Shown here piece by piece: positions 32,946 to 42,821 of a stretch of 64,000 nucleotides of DNA; within the stretch, counting starts at the first letter, position 1, and each line of letters begins with the position of its first letter. A program made the position numbers and the translations under genes. The notes beneath the pieces are model-generated. The model searched no databases, was not told where the DNA came from, and saw nothing but the letters and a program-made list of their open reading frames with translations. The DNA is from Arthrobacter humicola. Lineage in GTDB: Bacteria > Actinomycetota > Actinomycetes > Actinomycetales > Micrococcaceae. The DNA lies in contig NZ_JAFKON010000011.1 of NCBI RefSeq assembly GCF_022803015.1, positions 43,990 through 107,989 of the forward strand, given 5' to 3'.

Positions 32946-35489
32946 GTGCGTATCCCACTTTCCTGGCTGCGCGAATTCGCGCAGGTACCGGCCGAAGCAT
33001 CGGCCGAAGACGTCATGGCCGAACTCGTCAAGGTCGGCTTTGAAGAAGAAGCCGTCCACCGACCCACGGACACCCTTCGTGGGCCGATCGTCGTGGGCCA
33101 GGTCCTGAGCATCGTCAAGGAGCCCCAGACCAACGGCAAGACCATCAACTGGTGCCAGGTCCGGGTTGTCCCCGAGGGCCGCGAGCAGACCCTCACGGGC
33201 GAGGGCATCGACCCCTCCGGCGTGCAGGGCATCATCTGCGGCGCCCACAACTTCGTCGAGGGTGACAAGGTGGTGGTCACCCTCCCGGGCGCAGTGCTGC
33301 CGGGCGACTTCCACATCTCCGCGCGCAAGACCTACGGGCACCTCTCTGCCGGCATGATCGCCTCCGTCCGTGAGCTTGGCATCGGTGAGGACCATGACGG
33401 CATCCTGGTGCTGTCCCGGATCGGCCTCGACCCGGAACTGGGCACCGACGCGATGGAACTGCTGGGCCTCTATGACCAGGCGGCCGAGATCAATGTGACG
33501 CCGGACCGCGGGTACGCGTTTTCCATCCGCGGCGCAGCCCGTGAATACGCGCACGCCACCGGCACCGTGTTCACGGACCCGGTCTCCAAGGTCCAGGTTC
33601 CGCAGTCGCTCTCCGGCGGCTACGGCGTCAAGCTCAACGACGACGCCCCCATCTACGGCAAGCCCGGCTGCGACCGTTTCGTGGCCCGCACCGTGCGCGG
33701 TGTGGATGCCACCCGGCCCACCCCGCTGTGGATGACCTCCCGTCTCCGGCTCGCCGGCATCCGGTCCATCTCCCTGCCGGTGGACATCTCCAACTACGTC
33801 ATGCTCGAGCTCGGGCAGCCGAACCACTGCTATGACCTGGACAAGCTGGCCGGCGACATCGTGGTCCGGCGGGCCACAGCGGGGGAGAAGATCACCACCC
33901 TGGACGACAAGGAGCGCACGCTCGACGTCGAGGATCTGCTGATCACGGACGAATCCGGGCCCATCGGAATCGCCGGTGTCATGGGAGGCGCCCACACCGA
34001 AGTCTCGGACACCACCACGAACGTCCTGGTCGAGGCCGCGCACTTCGACGAGGTCTCGATCGCCCGCGCACGCCGCCGGCACAAGCTGCCGTCCGAGGCG
34101 TCCAAGCGCTTTGAACGCGGCGTGGACTGGCAGGTGGCCGACGTGGCCGCCCAGCGTGTGGTGGACCTGCTGGTCGAACTCGCCGGCGGAACGGCCGACG
34201 AGGCCGGGACCGACGTCGGGACCGCGCCGGACGCCGTCACCATCGAACTGCCGGCAGAGTACGCGGCAGCCCGGATCGGGATCGACTTCACCGAGGAACA
34301 GATCCTGAGTTCGCTCGAGGACCTCGGCGCCGTCGTTGCCAGGACCGGTAACGGCTATACGGTGACCGCCCCGAGCTGGCGCCAGGACCTCGAGACCCAG
34401 GACGACCTGACCGAGGAAATCGCCCGGCTGATCGGCTATGACAAGATCCCGGCGACCCTGCCGGTGGCGCCCCCGGGCCGTGGCCTGACCCGCGTCCAGC
34501 AGCAGCGCCGCCGCCTGATTCAGGCCCTCGCCGACGCCGGACTCACCGAGGTGCTGGCGTATCCGTTCGTCTCGAAGTCCGCCAATGACACCTTTGGCGT
34601 CCCCGCCGAGGGTGCGGAGCGCAAGGCCCTCAAGCTGGCCAACCCGATCAGCGAGGAGCACGGCTTCCTGCGGACCTCCGTGCTGCCGGGCCTGATCGAG
34701 GTGGCCAAGCGCAACCACTCCCGCGGCTTCCGCGACCTCGCCCTCTTCGAGGCCGGGCTCGTGTTCCTGCCGGGCGAGAAGCTTGGCACCTCCGCGATTC
34801 CGCCGCTCGGCGTCAAGCCCGGCGACGACGTGCTTGATGCCCTGTACGACGGCGTCCCGGACCAGCCGCTGCACCTGGGCGCTGTGCTCACTGGGCACGA
34901 CTCTCCCGCTGCCCCGGGCCACGCCCCGCGGGCCTGGGACTGGGCAGACGCGGTGGACATCGCCCGGATCGCCGGCGACGTGCTCGGCGTCGAGCTCCTG
35001 GTCACGCAGGGCCGGCATCAGGCCTTCCACCCGGGCCGGGCGGCGCAGCTTGAACTGCGCACCGGCGAAGTGGTGGGCTTCGCCGGCGAGCTGCACCCGA
35101 AGCTGCTGGCGGCGCACGACATGCCGGCCCGTTCCGTGGCACTGGAATTGAACGCCGACGCCCTCTTCGAGGCCGCCGCCGACGTGATCGTGGCCCGGCA
35201 CATCTCGACGTATCCGGTGGCCACGCAGGACGTGGCCCTGGTAGTGGCGCAGGATGTCCCGGCGGGGGAGGTGCTGGCTGCGCTGCGTGAAGGCGCCGGC
35301 GAGCTGCTCGAGGACGTCGCGTTGTTCGACGTCTACGCGGGCAAGGGCATCGAGGCAGGCAAGAAGTCGCTGGCGTTCAGCCTGCGCTTCCGCGCCGACG
35401 ACCGCACCCTGACGGCGGACGAGGCCTCGGAGGCCCGTGAAGGTGCCGTGGCCGCCGCCCACGAACGATTCGGAGCGGTGCAGCGCTGA
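32946..35489 (+). CDS. pheT: Phenylalanyl-tRNA synthetase beta subunit
   Basis: 847 residues: N-terminal RIPLSWLREFAQV, an EMAP-like tRNA-binding domain (GPIVVGQVLSIVKEPQTNGK through GAHNFVEGDKVVVTLPG), the B3/B4 editing domain (RLAGIRSISLPVDISNYVMLELGQPNHCYD), B5, and the C-terminal anticodon-binding FDX-ACB domain (STYPVATQDVALVV). Forms the alpha2-beta2 enzyme with PheS. GTG 32946. Confidence 0.97.
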   Translation: MRIPLSWLREFAQVPAEASAEDVMAELVKVGFEEEAVHRPTDTLRGPIVVGQVLSIVKEPQTNGKTINWCQVRVVPEGREQTLTGEGIDPSGVQGIICGAHNFVEGDKVVVTLPGAVLPGDFHISARKTYGHLSAGMIASVRELGIGEDHDGILVLSRIGLDPELGTDAMELLGLYDQAAEINVTPDRGYAFSIRGAAREYAHATGTVFTDPVSKVQVPQSLSGGYGVKLNDDAPIYGKPGCDRFVARTVRGVDATRPTPLWMTSRLRLAGIRSISLPVDISNYVMLELGQPNHCYDLDKLAGDIVVRRATAGEKITTLDDKERTLDVEDLLITDESGPIGIAGVMGGAHTEVSDTTTNVLVEAAHFDEVSIARARRRHKLPSEASKRFERGVDWQVADVAAQRVVDLLVELAGGTADEAGTDVGTAPDAVTIELPAEYAAARIGIDFTEEQILSSLEDLGAVVARTGNGYTVTAPSWRQDLETQDDLTEEIARLIGYDKIPATLPVAPPGRGLTRVQQQRRRLIQALADAGLTEVLAYPFVSKSANDTFGVPAEGAERKALKLANPISEEHGFLRTSVLPGLIEVAKRNHSRGFRDLALFEAGLVFLPGEKLGTSAIPPLGVKPGDDVLDALYDGVPDQPLHLGAVLTGHDSPAAPGHAPRAWDWADAVDIARIAGDVLGVELLVTQGRHQAFHPGRAAQLELRTGEVVGFAGELHPKLLAAHDMPARSVALELNADALFEAAADVIVARHISTYPVATQDVALVVAQDVPAGEVLAALREGAGELLEDVALFDVYAGKGIEAGKKSLAFSLRFRADDRTLTADEASEAREGAVAAAHERFGAVQR

Positions 35490-35534
35490 GGACTGCGCTG
35501 CTCACGGCGCAGACGTTTCTGAAAGGGGCGGGTC

Positions 35535-36281
35535 ATGGCATCACACCTTGTTGTGCGTGCCTGCCCGCCCTTTCGCGTTCCCGGCGACCCCCGTGGTCCC
35601 AGGGACCTGGGGGCGCCCGTGGACGCGGCACCAGCCCTCTATCCGGAACCGGAGCTGGAATGCGACTCGCGCTCCCTGCTGGACGGGGCCGAACTCGTCC
35701 GGGCCCGGGCCATGACCCCGCGGACCCGGGAGGACTTCCTGTACGGGCGGCTCGCGCAGCGCCGGTTCGCCGCCGGCTTGCTCGGCGTTCCGGCGTCGGA
35801 TCTCACCGCCTGGTACAGCTGCCCACGGTGCGGCACCGGCGCGGACATCTCACACGGCCGGCCCGGCTACCTGCTCCGGGGCCAGGCTGCGCCGCTGCTG
35901 CTGAGCCTGTCCCGTGCGGCCGGCTGGACGCTACTGGCCGGGGTCGTGGACCCGGACCCGGGTGAGCAGCTGGGCATCGACGTCGAGGATCCGGCCCGGG
36001 CGGACTTCGACGGGTTCGACGACGTCGTGTTGACCCCGGCGGAACAACGGCACCTCGCCGGGCTGGCCGGCACCGCGCTGCTGCAGGGCAGGGCGCGCCT
36101 GTGGGCGCGCAAGGAGGCCTGGCTCAAAATGCTGGGCACCGGGCTGCAGACGGCCCCGGACACCCTGGACGTGCTGGCGCCGGCAGTGAACGGCCGCGCA
36201 GGGCTCCGGGACCTGCCGCCGGCAGAGACAGGCCTGCCCGCTGACCTGGTGGCCGCCGTCGCCCTGGCGGTCCTTCCCTAG
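35535..36281 (+). CDS. 4'-phosphopantetheinyl transferase, Sfp type
   Basis: Moves phosphopantetheine from CoA to the carrier-domain serine. The 248-residue protein has SLSRAAGW, the Mg-binding LGIDVEDPARADF and the WARKEAWLKMLGTGL motif (W-x-x-KEA-x-x-K), all family hallmarks. ATG 35535 has GAAAGGGG upstream. It sits one gene away from, and convergent with, the single-module synthetase at 37776-41756, whose carrier domain it could prime. A CxxC sequence (SCPRCG) near residue 98 is unusual for the family. Confidence 0.85.
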   Translation: MASHLVVRACPPFRVPGDPRGPRDLGAPVDAAPALYPEPELECDSRSLLDGAELVRARAMTPRTREDFLYGRLAQRRFAAGLLGVPASDLTAWYSCPRCGTGADISHGRPGYLLRGQAAPLLLSLSRAAGWTLLAGVVDPDPGEQLGIDVEDPARADFDGFDDVVLTPAEQRHLAGLAGTALLQGRARLWARKEAWLKMLGTGLQTAPDTLDVLAPAVNGRAGLRDLPPAETGLPADLVAAVALAVLP

Positions 36282-36301
36282 TCAGGGCTCCGCGCCCCTG
36301 A

Positions 36302-37726
36302 TCAGATCTTGGGCGGCGTTGCCTGCGGGAGCGGCGGCAGGGCGTCGGCGAACAGCCAGGGGTGCAACAGGGCCTCTGCGTCCAGGCCCGTCGTGTGGGC
36401 GGCCGCGACGATGAAGTCGGCGGTGGTCACGGTGCCGTGCCGGAAGCGGTCCGTCCAGTCGTGCAGCAGGGCGAAGAACGCCAGGTCGCCGCAGCGTACC
36501 CGCAGGGCGTGCAGGGCCAGGGCGCCGCGTTTGTAGACCCGGTCGTCAAACATCAGTTCCGGGCCGGGGTCGCCCACCATCAGGTCCTGCGGGGCAGCAG
36601 CGAGCTTGCGCCAGGCGGCGCGCGCGCGGGCCGCCGCCGACATGATGCCGGCCTCTTCAGACCAGATCCATTCCGCGTAGCAGGCAAAGCCCTCGTGCAG
36701 CCAGATGTCCCTCCAGGTCGCAGTGGTCAGGGAGTTCCCGAACCACTGGTGGGCGAGTTCGTGGGCGATCATCCGCTGTGATTCCCAGTCCTGCCGCAGA
36801 TGGTTGGGCCCCAGGATGGACAGTGTCTGCGCTTCCAGCGGGATTTCCAGGACGTCGTCGGTGACCACCACCGTGTACTCCGGGAACGGGTACGGCCCAA
36901 AGCAGTTCGTGAAGGTCCGCATCATGTCGGGCTGGCGGGCCAGGGCGGCCCGGGCGCCCGCCTGCAGCGACGCCGGCACGGCCACATACTGCGGAACGTG
37001 CCCTGAGGGCCGGTCGGCATTGAGGGTCAGGAGCTCGTAGCGGCCGATCTGGACCGTGGCCAGGTACGTGGCCATGGGTTCGGCCTGCTCAAAGACCCAC
37101 GTCACGCGGCTGGCCCTGCTGGTGCGGGAGAGCATCACCCCGTTGCACACGGCCCGGTAGTTCGCATCGGTGGTCACGGTGATGAGGTAAGTCGCTTTGT
37201 CCCGCGGGTGGTCATTGCACGGAAACCAGGAGGCTGCCCCGTTGGGCTGCCCGGCGACCAGCACCCCATCGGAGAGCTCTTCCCAGCCCACTTCGCCCCA
37301 CACACCGCGGCGCGGCGCGGGGTACCCCTCATAGCGGATGTCCAGCGTGAAGGCCTCGGTGGCGAGCAGCGGGTTGTCGGGGTAGACAACGAGCTGCTCT
37401 GCCCGCTGCGTGAACCGGCGTACCCTGCGCCCGTTGAGCTGGATCTTCGTGGCCCGCAAGCCGGCCAGGTCCAGGACGATCGCCGACGTCGGGAGCTGCG
37501 TGATGGCGTGCAGGACGGCGTGCCCGGCAAGGCGGTTGCTGCTGACGCGGTAGTCCAGATCGAGTTCATACCGGGTGACGCGGTAGGCATTGGTCCCGTG
37601 GCCGGGCATATAGGGGTCCGGGGCGCCGGCTTCCGGGCTCGTCGCCCGGCTGATTTCGCGGCTGATTTCCCCGCTGATGTCCCCGCGGGCGGCGGCGCCG
37701 CTGCTGCTTGGTGCGCTGGTGCTCAA
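36302..37726 (-). CDS. M1-family zinc metallopeptidase
   Basis: About 474 residues. Zinc site HELAHQWFGN with the third ligand Glu 18 residues on (WLHEGFACYAEW) is the HExxH-x18-E of M1 aminopeptidases. The N-terminal beta domain starts YMPGHGTNAYRVTRYELDLDYRV. There is no signal peptide. The conserved DPYMPGHG lies upstream of the only ATG (37609), so a TTG at 37726 with GAAGG 8 bases upstream is preferred; this start is uncertain. It lies 49 bases downstream of the synthetase gene on the same strand. A membrane Zn aminopeptidase (Pld) degrades epsilon-poly-lysine in Streptomyces, so it might trim the polymer. Confidence 0.82.
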   Translation of the reverse strand: MSTSAPSSSGAAARGDISGEISREISRATSPEAGAPDPYMPGHGTNAYRVTRYELDLDYRVSSNRLAGHAVLHAITQLPTSAIVLDLAGLRATKIQLNGRRVRRFTQRAEQLVVYPDNPLLATEAFTLDIRYEGYPAPRRGVWGEVGWEELSDGVLVAGQPNGAASWFPCNDHPRDKATYLITVTTDANYRAVCNGVMLSRTSRASRVTWVFEQAEPMATYLATVQIGRYELLTLNADRPSGHVPQYVAVPASLQAGARAALARQPDMMRTFTNCFGPYPFPEYTVVVTDDVLEIPLEAQTLSILGPNHLRQDWESQRMIAHELAHQWFGNSLTTATWRDIWLHEGFACYAEWIWSEEAGIMSAAARARAAWRKLAAAPQDLMVGDPGPELMFDDRVYKRGALALHALRVRCGDLAFFALLHDWTDRFRHGTVTTADFIVAAAHTTGLDAEALLHPWLFADALPPLPQATPPKI

Positions 37727-37775
37727 TGGACGGACCTTCGGTTGTGGTGCTGGTGGACGTGCGCAGGCGCCGGGC

Positions 37776-40700
37776 CTAACGGGGCCCGGCCGGCGGTGCC
37801 GGCCCGTCCCAGGGGCTGACCGGATTGCCCATCCAGTACGTCCCGGCAGGGACGGTTTCGCCCCGCATGACGAGGGACGCCGGCCCCACCGTGCCGCCGC
37901 TGCCGATCCTGGCCTGCGGCAGGATGACGCCGTGCGGGCCCATGGTGGCTCCGTCATCGAGCGTAACAGTGTCGATGCTCATGACACGGTCATGGAACAG
38001 ATGGGTCTGGACCACGCACCCGCGGTTGACGGTCGAATTCCTGCCGAGGGTGACGAGGTCCGCCTCCGGCAGCCAGTAGCTTTCGCACCAGGTCCCGGCA
38101 CCGATTTTCGCGCCGAGTGCCCGCAGCCACCACACCAGCGCCGGTGTCCCCGTGGCGGCGCGCGCGAACCACGGGGCGCTGACCATCTCAATGAACGTGT
38201 CCACTACCTCGTTCCGCCAAATGAAGGAGCTCCACAGCGGGTGCTCGCCGGGGCGGATGCGGCCCACCAGCAGCCACTTGGCCACGACAGCACTGCCCGC
38301 GGCCGTGGCCCCGGCGAGCAGGATCACCACCCCGCTCAGGAGAGCGGCGACTCCGTAGTTGAACAGGGCCGCCATCGCGTCGAACGCGAGCATCACACCG
38401 ACGGCGATGACGACCGTCAGCATGACCGGGACGAACCGGCACAGCTCCCACAGGGCGCGCGCGACCTTCAGCCTCCGGGGCGGCTGGTAGGTCCGCGTGT
38501 CGTCCGAGGCGATGGCGGTGCGCCGCAGCCGCACCGGCGGGCTGCCGAGCCACGAGGTGCCGGACTTCGCCTTGGCCGGCGTCGCGGACAACACCGCCAC
38601 GAGGGAGTTCTTGGGCACGCTGCGCCCGGCCGCCGTCATGCCCGAGTTGCCCAGGAAAGACCGCTTGCCGATCTTGGCCGGGGCTATGTGCATCCAGCCG
38701 CCGTCGAGTTCGTACGACGCCACCATCGTGTCGTCGGCCAGGAACGCGCCCTCGCCCACGGTGGTCATCCGCGGGATCAGCAGCACTGTCGAGGCCTCCA
38801 CGTTGCGGCCGACCTTCGCACCGAGAAGCCGCAGCCAGACCGGCGTAAAGAGGCTGGCGTAGATCGGGAACAGCAGATCCCGGGCCAGATCCAGTACCCG
38901 CTCGGTCGCCCAGACCTGCCACCCGATCCGGCTCCGGACCCGGTAGTAGCCTTCAGCGAGGCCGACGCTGAGGAGCCTCGTCGTGGCCAGGATCAGCAGC
39001 AGGTTGGTCAGGAACCATGCCAGCGCCGCCAGCGGGATCGAGAGCGCTATGCCGGGCAGGGCCGCGGGCAGGGAGGAGCTGCCCTGGATGAACGCGAAGA
39101 TCACCAAGCCCGCGACGGCAGCGGAGACGTAGGGGATGAGCGCCAGCATGGCGGAGGCGGCGGCGAAACCGGCGAACCACAACCGGCCCATCAGCCGGTG
39201 CTCGTCCGGGGAGTCCGGCCACGAGTGCCGGGCCTTGCCACGGCGCTCGGCCGGCGACCCGGCCACGAGCTGGCCCGCCTTGACCTTGCCGATCACAGCG
39301 GAACCCGGCTCCACCTGCGCCCCGGCACCCACCGTGGCTCCCGGCATCAGCGTGCTGCGGGCCCCCACGCTTGCGCCGGGGCCAATCCGGATGGCGCCGA
39401 TGTGGACACGGTCGCCGTCGATCCACCAGCCGGACAGATCGACTTCGGGCTCGATATTGGATCCTGTGCCGAGGGTCAGCAGCCCGGTGACGGGCGGCAG
39501 CGAGTGCAGCTGGACGTTCTCGCCGATCTTCGCCCCGAGCGCTTTCGCGTAGTAGGGCACCCAGGGCGCGCTGGCGAGGCTGATGGCGCCGGCGAGGTCC
39601 TGGATCTGTTCCGCGAGCCAGAGCCGGAGGTGCACCCGCCCGGACCGGGGATAGGTGCCAGGCACCACGTTGCGCAGCAGGATGCGGGCGGCGGCGACGG
39701 AGAGCAGCATCCGCCCGGCGGGACTGACGAAGACCAGCCAGGAAGCTCCCACCCACCACCATGAGATCGTTGGCGCGGCGCTGAATCCGGCGACGGCGGC
39801 CAGCAGGTTGTTGGCTGCCATCAGATAGGTCAGCCAGCGCATGCCGACCAGGATGTGCAAGGGAACGCCCAGGAGCGTCTGGAAGGCCTGCGACTTCCGC
39901 GCGGTGGGCCGGACGGTGCGCTCCTGGGCAGCGACGGCACCACCCTCCGGCAGCGACTGCCGGGCCTCGTCCACCAGGGCGCCCACCCGGGGTGTCGCGT
40001 AGATATCGGCCACCGTGATGGTGGGATAGCGGACGCGGAGGGCGGACACGAGCTGCGCGGCGGCCAGCGAGCCGCCGCCGTAGGCGAAGAAGTCGGCATC
40101 GAGGCTGGTGACCGGGCTTCCCAGCACGGCGCTCCACTGCTCCACGATCCACTGCGCGTCCTCCGGCAGGTTCAGCGGGGCACCTTCGGCCTCCGCCGCT
40201 CCGGTTCCACTGAGCGGCCAGGGCAGGGCGTGGCGGTCCACTTTGCCGCTGGTCTTGGTCGGCAGCGAATCGACGAGCGTCAGCAGCGGAATGAGGGGCG
40301 CGGGCAGGCGTTCGCCCAGCAGTTCGCGGGCGGCTGCGAGGTCGATGTCACGGCCCGCGACGGCGGCAAGGTAGCCGACCAGGATCTGGTTGCCGGCCGC
40401 GGTGGTCTGCACGGCGGCCGCGGCGCCGGCGATATCCGGCAGGGACTGCAGGGCGGCGTCGATTTCGCCGAGCTCGATCCGGCGCCCGCCGAGCTTGACC
40501 TGCTCATCGGCGCGGCCCTGGAAAATGAGGCCTTCTGCTTCGTACCTGACGAGGTCGCCGGAGCGGTAGGCGCGCGGCCAGCCCAGGGACGGCATGGGGG
40601 CATATTTTTCCGCGTCCTTGACCGGGTCAAGGTACCGGGCCAGCCCGACGCCGCCGATGATCAGTTCGCCCACCCCGCCTTCGGCGACGGGCAGCGAATC

Positions 40701-41756
40701 GGCGTCGACGACGGCGAGGTCCCAGCCGTCCAGCGGCAGGCCGATCCGGATGGGGCCGGGCGCGCCGAGCTGCGCGGCGCACGCGACCACGGTGGCCTCG
40801 GTGGGCCCGTAGGTGTTCCATACTTCGCGTCCTTCGACGGCGAGCCGTTCGGCAAGGTCGGGCGGGCACGCCTCCCCGCCGAAGATCAGCAGCCGGACAC
40901 TTTCCAGCGACTCCACGGGCCAGAGAGCGGCCAGTGTGGGGACGGTGGAGACCACGGTGATGCCGTGGCTGATGAGCCAGGGGCCGAGGTCCATCCCGGT
41001 CCGCACCAGCGCCCGGGGTGCCGGAACCAGGCAGGCGCCGTGGCGCCACGCGAGCCACATTTCCTCGCAGGAGGCATCGAAGGCAACGGACAGGCCAGCC
41101 AGCACCCGGTCCTGCGGACCCACCGGATCGGCCTGCAGGAAGATGCGGGCCTCGGCGTCCACGAACGCGGCGGCTGAGCGGTGCTGGACCGCGACGCCCT
41201 TGGGGGTGCCGGTGGAGCCGGACGTGAAAATGACCCACGCGTCGTCGTCGGGACCGGGCGGCCTCGCGTCGGGGAACGGGCGGGGGTGGTTGCTGTCCGT
41301 GACGATCTTCCCGCCGGCGCGGAGGATGCCGGCCACCCTCGCCTCCCCGAAGACCAGTTTGGCCCGCTCGTCGGGATCGTCGGCGTCTACGGGGACATAC
41401 GCCGCACCAACCAGCAGCACCGCCAGGATCGAGACGTAGAGCTCGTTGGTGCCCGACGGGATCCGGACGCCGATCTTGTCGCCGGCACCCAGCCCGGCGA
41501 GGTGCAGTTTCCGGGCGGTGGCCCGGACCTCGTCCATGAGCTGGGCGTAGCTGAGCGAACGGTGGCCGTCGTCGAGCGCCGAAGCGTCCGGGTACCGGGC
41601 GGCAGTATCCCGGACGATGTCTATCAGCGTGCGCTCCGGCGGGGCGGAGAGGGCGCCCGGCAGCTGGGGCTCGTGGACGGTGAGACGGGGAGCGGGAAGA
41701 CTCTGCACCGCACCGGCGTCGGGGGCTTCACTGGGGGTCAGTCGTTGCTCGGTCAC
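37776..41756 (-). CDS. Pls/PosA-family single-module nonribosomal peptide synthetase
   Basis: 1326 residues, close to the ~1319 of epsilon-poly-lysine synthetase. Adenylation domain ~40-515: A3 FTSGSTGTPKGV (177), A4 FDASCEEMWLAW (226), A5 NTYGPTEAT (314), A7 YRSGDLVRY (398), A8 FQGRADEQVKLGGRRIELGE (412), A10 lysine K505. Carrier domain with S563 in YGGGSLAAAQ. No condensation or thioesterase domain. The rest alternates membrane segments with three left-handed beta-helix blocks, each opening LGAK[IV]G, the tandem domains that Pls uses for chain extension. Family members make poly-Lys, poly-Orn or poly-diaminopropionate. The monomer here is not known. GTG 41756 start. Confidence 0.88.
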   Translation of the reverse strand: MTEQRLTPSEAPDAGAVQSLPAPRLTVHEPQLPGALSAPPERTLIDIVRDTAARYPDASALDDGHRSLSYAQLMDEVRATARKLHLAGLGAGDKIGVRIPSGTNELYVSILAVLLVGAAYVPVDADDPDERAKLVFGEARVAGILRAGGKIVTDSNHPRPFPDARPPGPDDDAWVIFTSGSTGTPKGVAVQHRSAAAFVDAEARIFLQADPVGPQDRVLAGLSVAFDASCEEMWLAWRHGACLVPAPRALVRTGMDLGPWLISHGITVVSTVPTLAALWPVESLESVRLLIFGGEACPPDLAERLAVEGREVWNTYGPTEATVVACAAQLGAPGPIRIGLPLDGWDLAVVDADSLPVAEGGVGELIIGGVGLARYLDPVKDAEKYAPMPSLGWPRAYRSGDLVRYEAEGLIFQGRADEQVKLGGRRIELGEIDAALQSLPDIAGAAAAVQTTAAGNQILVGYLAAVAGRDIDLAAARELLGERLPAPLIPLLTLVDSLPTKTSGKVDRHALPWPLSGTGAAEAEGAPLNLPEDAQWIVEQWSAVLGSPVTSLDADFFAYGGGSLAAAQLVSALRVRYPTITVADIYATPRVGALVDEARQSLPEGGAVAAQERTVRPTARKSQAFQTLLGVPLHILVGMRWLTYLMAANNLLAAVAGFSAAPTISWWWVGASWLVFVSPAGRMLLSVAAARILLRNVVPGTYPRSGRVHLRLWLAEQIQDLAGAISLASAPWVPYYAKALGAKIGENVQLHSLPPVTGLLTLGTGSNIEPEVDLSGWWIDGDRVHIGAIRIGPGASVGARSTLMPGATVGAGAQVEPGSAVIGKVKAGQLVAGSPAERRGKARHSWPDSPDEHRLMGRLWFAGFAAASAMLALIPYVSAAVAGLVIFAFIQGSSSLPAALPGIALSIPLAALAWFLTNLLLILATTRLLSVGLAEGYYRVRSRIGWQVWATERVLDLARDLLFPIYASLFTPVWLRLLGAKVGRNVEASTVLLIPRMTTVGEGAFLADDTMVASYELDGGWMHIAPAKIGKRSFLGNSGMTAAGRSVPKNSLVAVLSATPAKAKSGTSWLGSPPVRLRRTAIASDDTRTYQPPRRLKVARALWELCRFVPVMLTVVIAVGVMLAFDAMAALFNYGVAALLSGVVILLAGATAAGSAVVAKWLLVGRIRPGEHPLWSSFIWRNEVVDTFIEMVSAPWFARAATGTPALVWWLRALGAKIGAGTWCESYWLPEADLVTLGRNSTVNRGCVVQTHLFHDRVMSIDTVTLDDGATMGPHGVILPQARIGSGGTVGPASLVMRGETVPAGTYWMGNPVSPWDGPAPPAGPR

Positions 41757-41821
41757 TGGCGCATTGTCCCTGCAGGAGATGAACGGATGGTGTTGCCGTA
41801 CGGCTTGGGGGACCGTGCAGC

Positions 41822-42787
41822 TTAGGGGACGAGGATGACTTTGCCGGTGGTGCGGCGCTGTTCAAGGTCCTCGTGGGCACGGGCCGCCTCGCCGAGAGGA
41901 TAGCGTGCGCCGATCCTGACCTTGAGGCTGCCGTCGGCGGCGGCGGCAAAGACTTCGTCGGAGCGCCAGCGGCGTTCCCGGGCGTCGCGCAGGTAGTGGC
42001 CCATGGTGGGCCGCGTGAGGTACAGCGAGCCGCCGGCGTTGAGCCGCTGCGGGTCGAACGGCGGGACCGGGCCGGACGCTGCGCCGAAGAGGACCAGCAT
42101 GCCCCGGATGCGCAGGGACGCCAGGGAGGCGTCGAAAGTGTCTTTTCCGACGCCGTCGTACACCACATCCGCGCCGGTGCCGTTGGTCAGATCCCGGACC
42201 CGGTCGGCGAAACCGTCGTAGCGCAGCACGTGGTCGGCGCCGGCTTCGCGGGCCAACTGCTCTTTCGCGTCTGTCGAAACGGTGGTGATGACATTGGCGC
42301 CCCTGGCCTTGAGCAACTGGATCATCAGGAGCCCCACGCCACCGGCGCCGGCGTGGAGCAGCACGGTGTGGCCGGACTCGACCTTGAAAGTTGAGTTGAT
42401 CAGGTAGTGGGCCGTCACGCCCTGCAGCGGCAGCGCCGCGGCGGTGAAATCATCCAGGCCGTCGGGAACCGGGAGGGCCTTGTCCTCATCGACGAGTGCA
42501 TAGCCGGCGTAGCAGTCAGCGCCCTCGGCCGTGGCCACCCGGTCACCGGGAGCAAACCCGGTGACGGCGTCGCCGACCTCCTCCACGGTGCCCGCGGCCT
42601 CGGAGCCGGGCGTGAAGGGGTAGCTGACCTTGTAGACGCCGCTGCGCTTGTAGGTGTCAATGAAGTTCACGCCCGCGGCCGCGACCTTGACCAGCAGCTG
42701 GCCGGGCCCGGGAACGGGTCGGGCTGTCTTGTCGAGTTCGAGGACCTCGGGGCCGCCGGCCTGGCGGGCGACGATTGCGTGCATCAT
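41822..42787 (-). CDS. Quinone oxidoreductase (zinc-independent MDR family)
   Basis: 321 residues of the QOR/NADPH:quinone reductase family: GVNFIDTYKRSGVYKVSYPFTPGSEAAG at the N-terminus and the nucleotide-binding LLHAGAGGVGLLMIQLLKARGA. No zinc ligands. Reduces quinones or enones with NADPH. ATG 42787 (a second ATG follows at once) with AAGGAG 5 bases upstream. A palindrome (42822-42842) covers the likely -10 (TAGGAT). Confidence 0.9.
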   Translation of the reverse strand: MMHAIVARQAGGPEVLELDKTARPVPGPGQLLVKVAAAGVNFIDTYKRSGVYKVSYPFTPGSEAAGTVEEVGDAVTGFAPGDRVATAEGADCYAGYALVDEDKALPVPDGLDDFTAAALPLQGVTAHYLINSTFKVESGHTVLLHAGAGGVGLLMIQLLKARGANVITTVSTDAKEQLAREAGADHVLRYDGFADRVRDLTNGTGADVVYDGVGKDTFDASLASLRIRGMLVLFGAASGPVPPFDPQRLNAGGSLYLTRPTMGHYLRDARERRWRSDEVFAAAADGSLKVRIGARYPLGEAARAHEDLEQRRTTGKVILVP

Positions 42788-42821
42788 GTGGCTCCTTTTC
42801 CGGGCGGGAATTCTGTCCCGG

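Noticed and set aside
32940..35462. 840-codon open frame on the minus strand opposite pheT
   Set aside because: Antisense shadow of a certain gene; translation has no recognisable motif and no start signals.
35820..35840. CPRCG in the PPTase as a zinc ribbon
   Set aside because: Only one CxxC pair is present; a zinc ribbon needs a second pair, which is absent.
37677..39764. 695-codon plus-strand frame opposite the Pls-type synthetase
   Set aside because: Shadow frame, Gly/Arg/His/Pro-rich; the minus-strand synthetase has full domain support.
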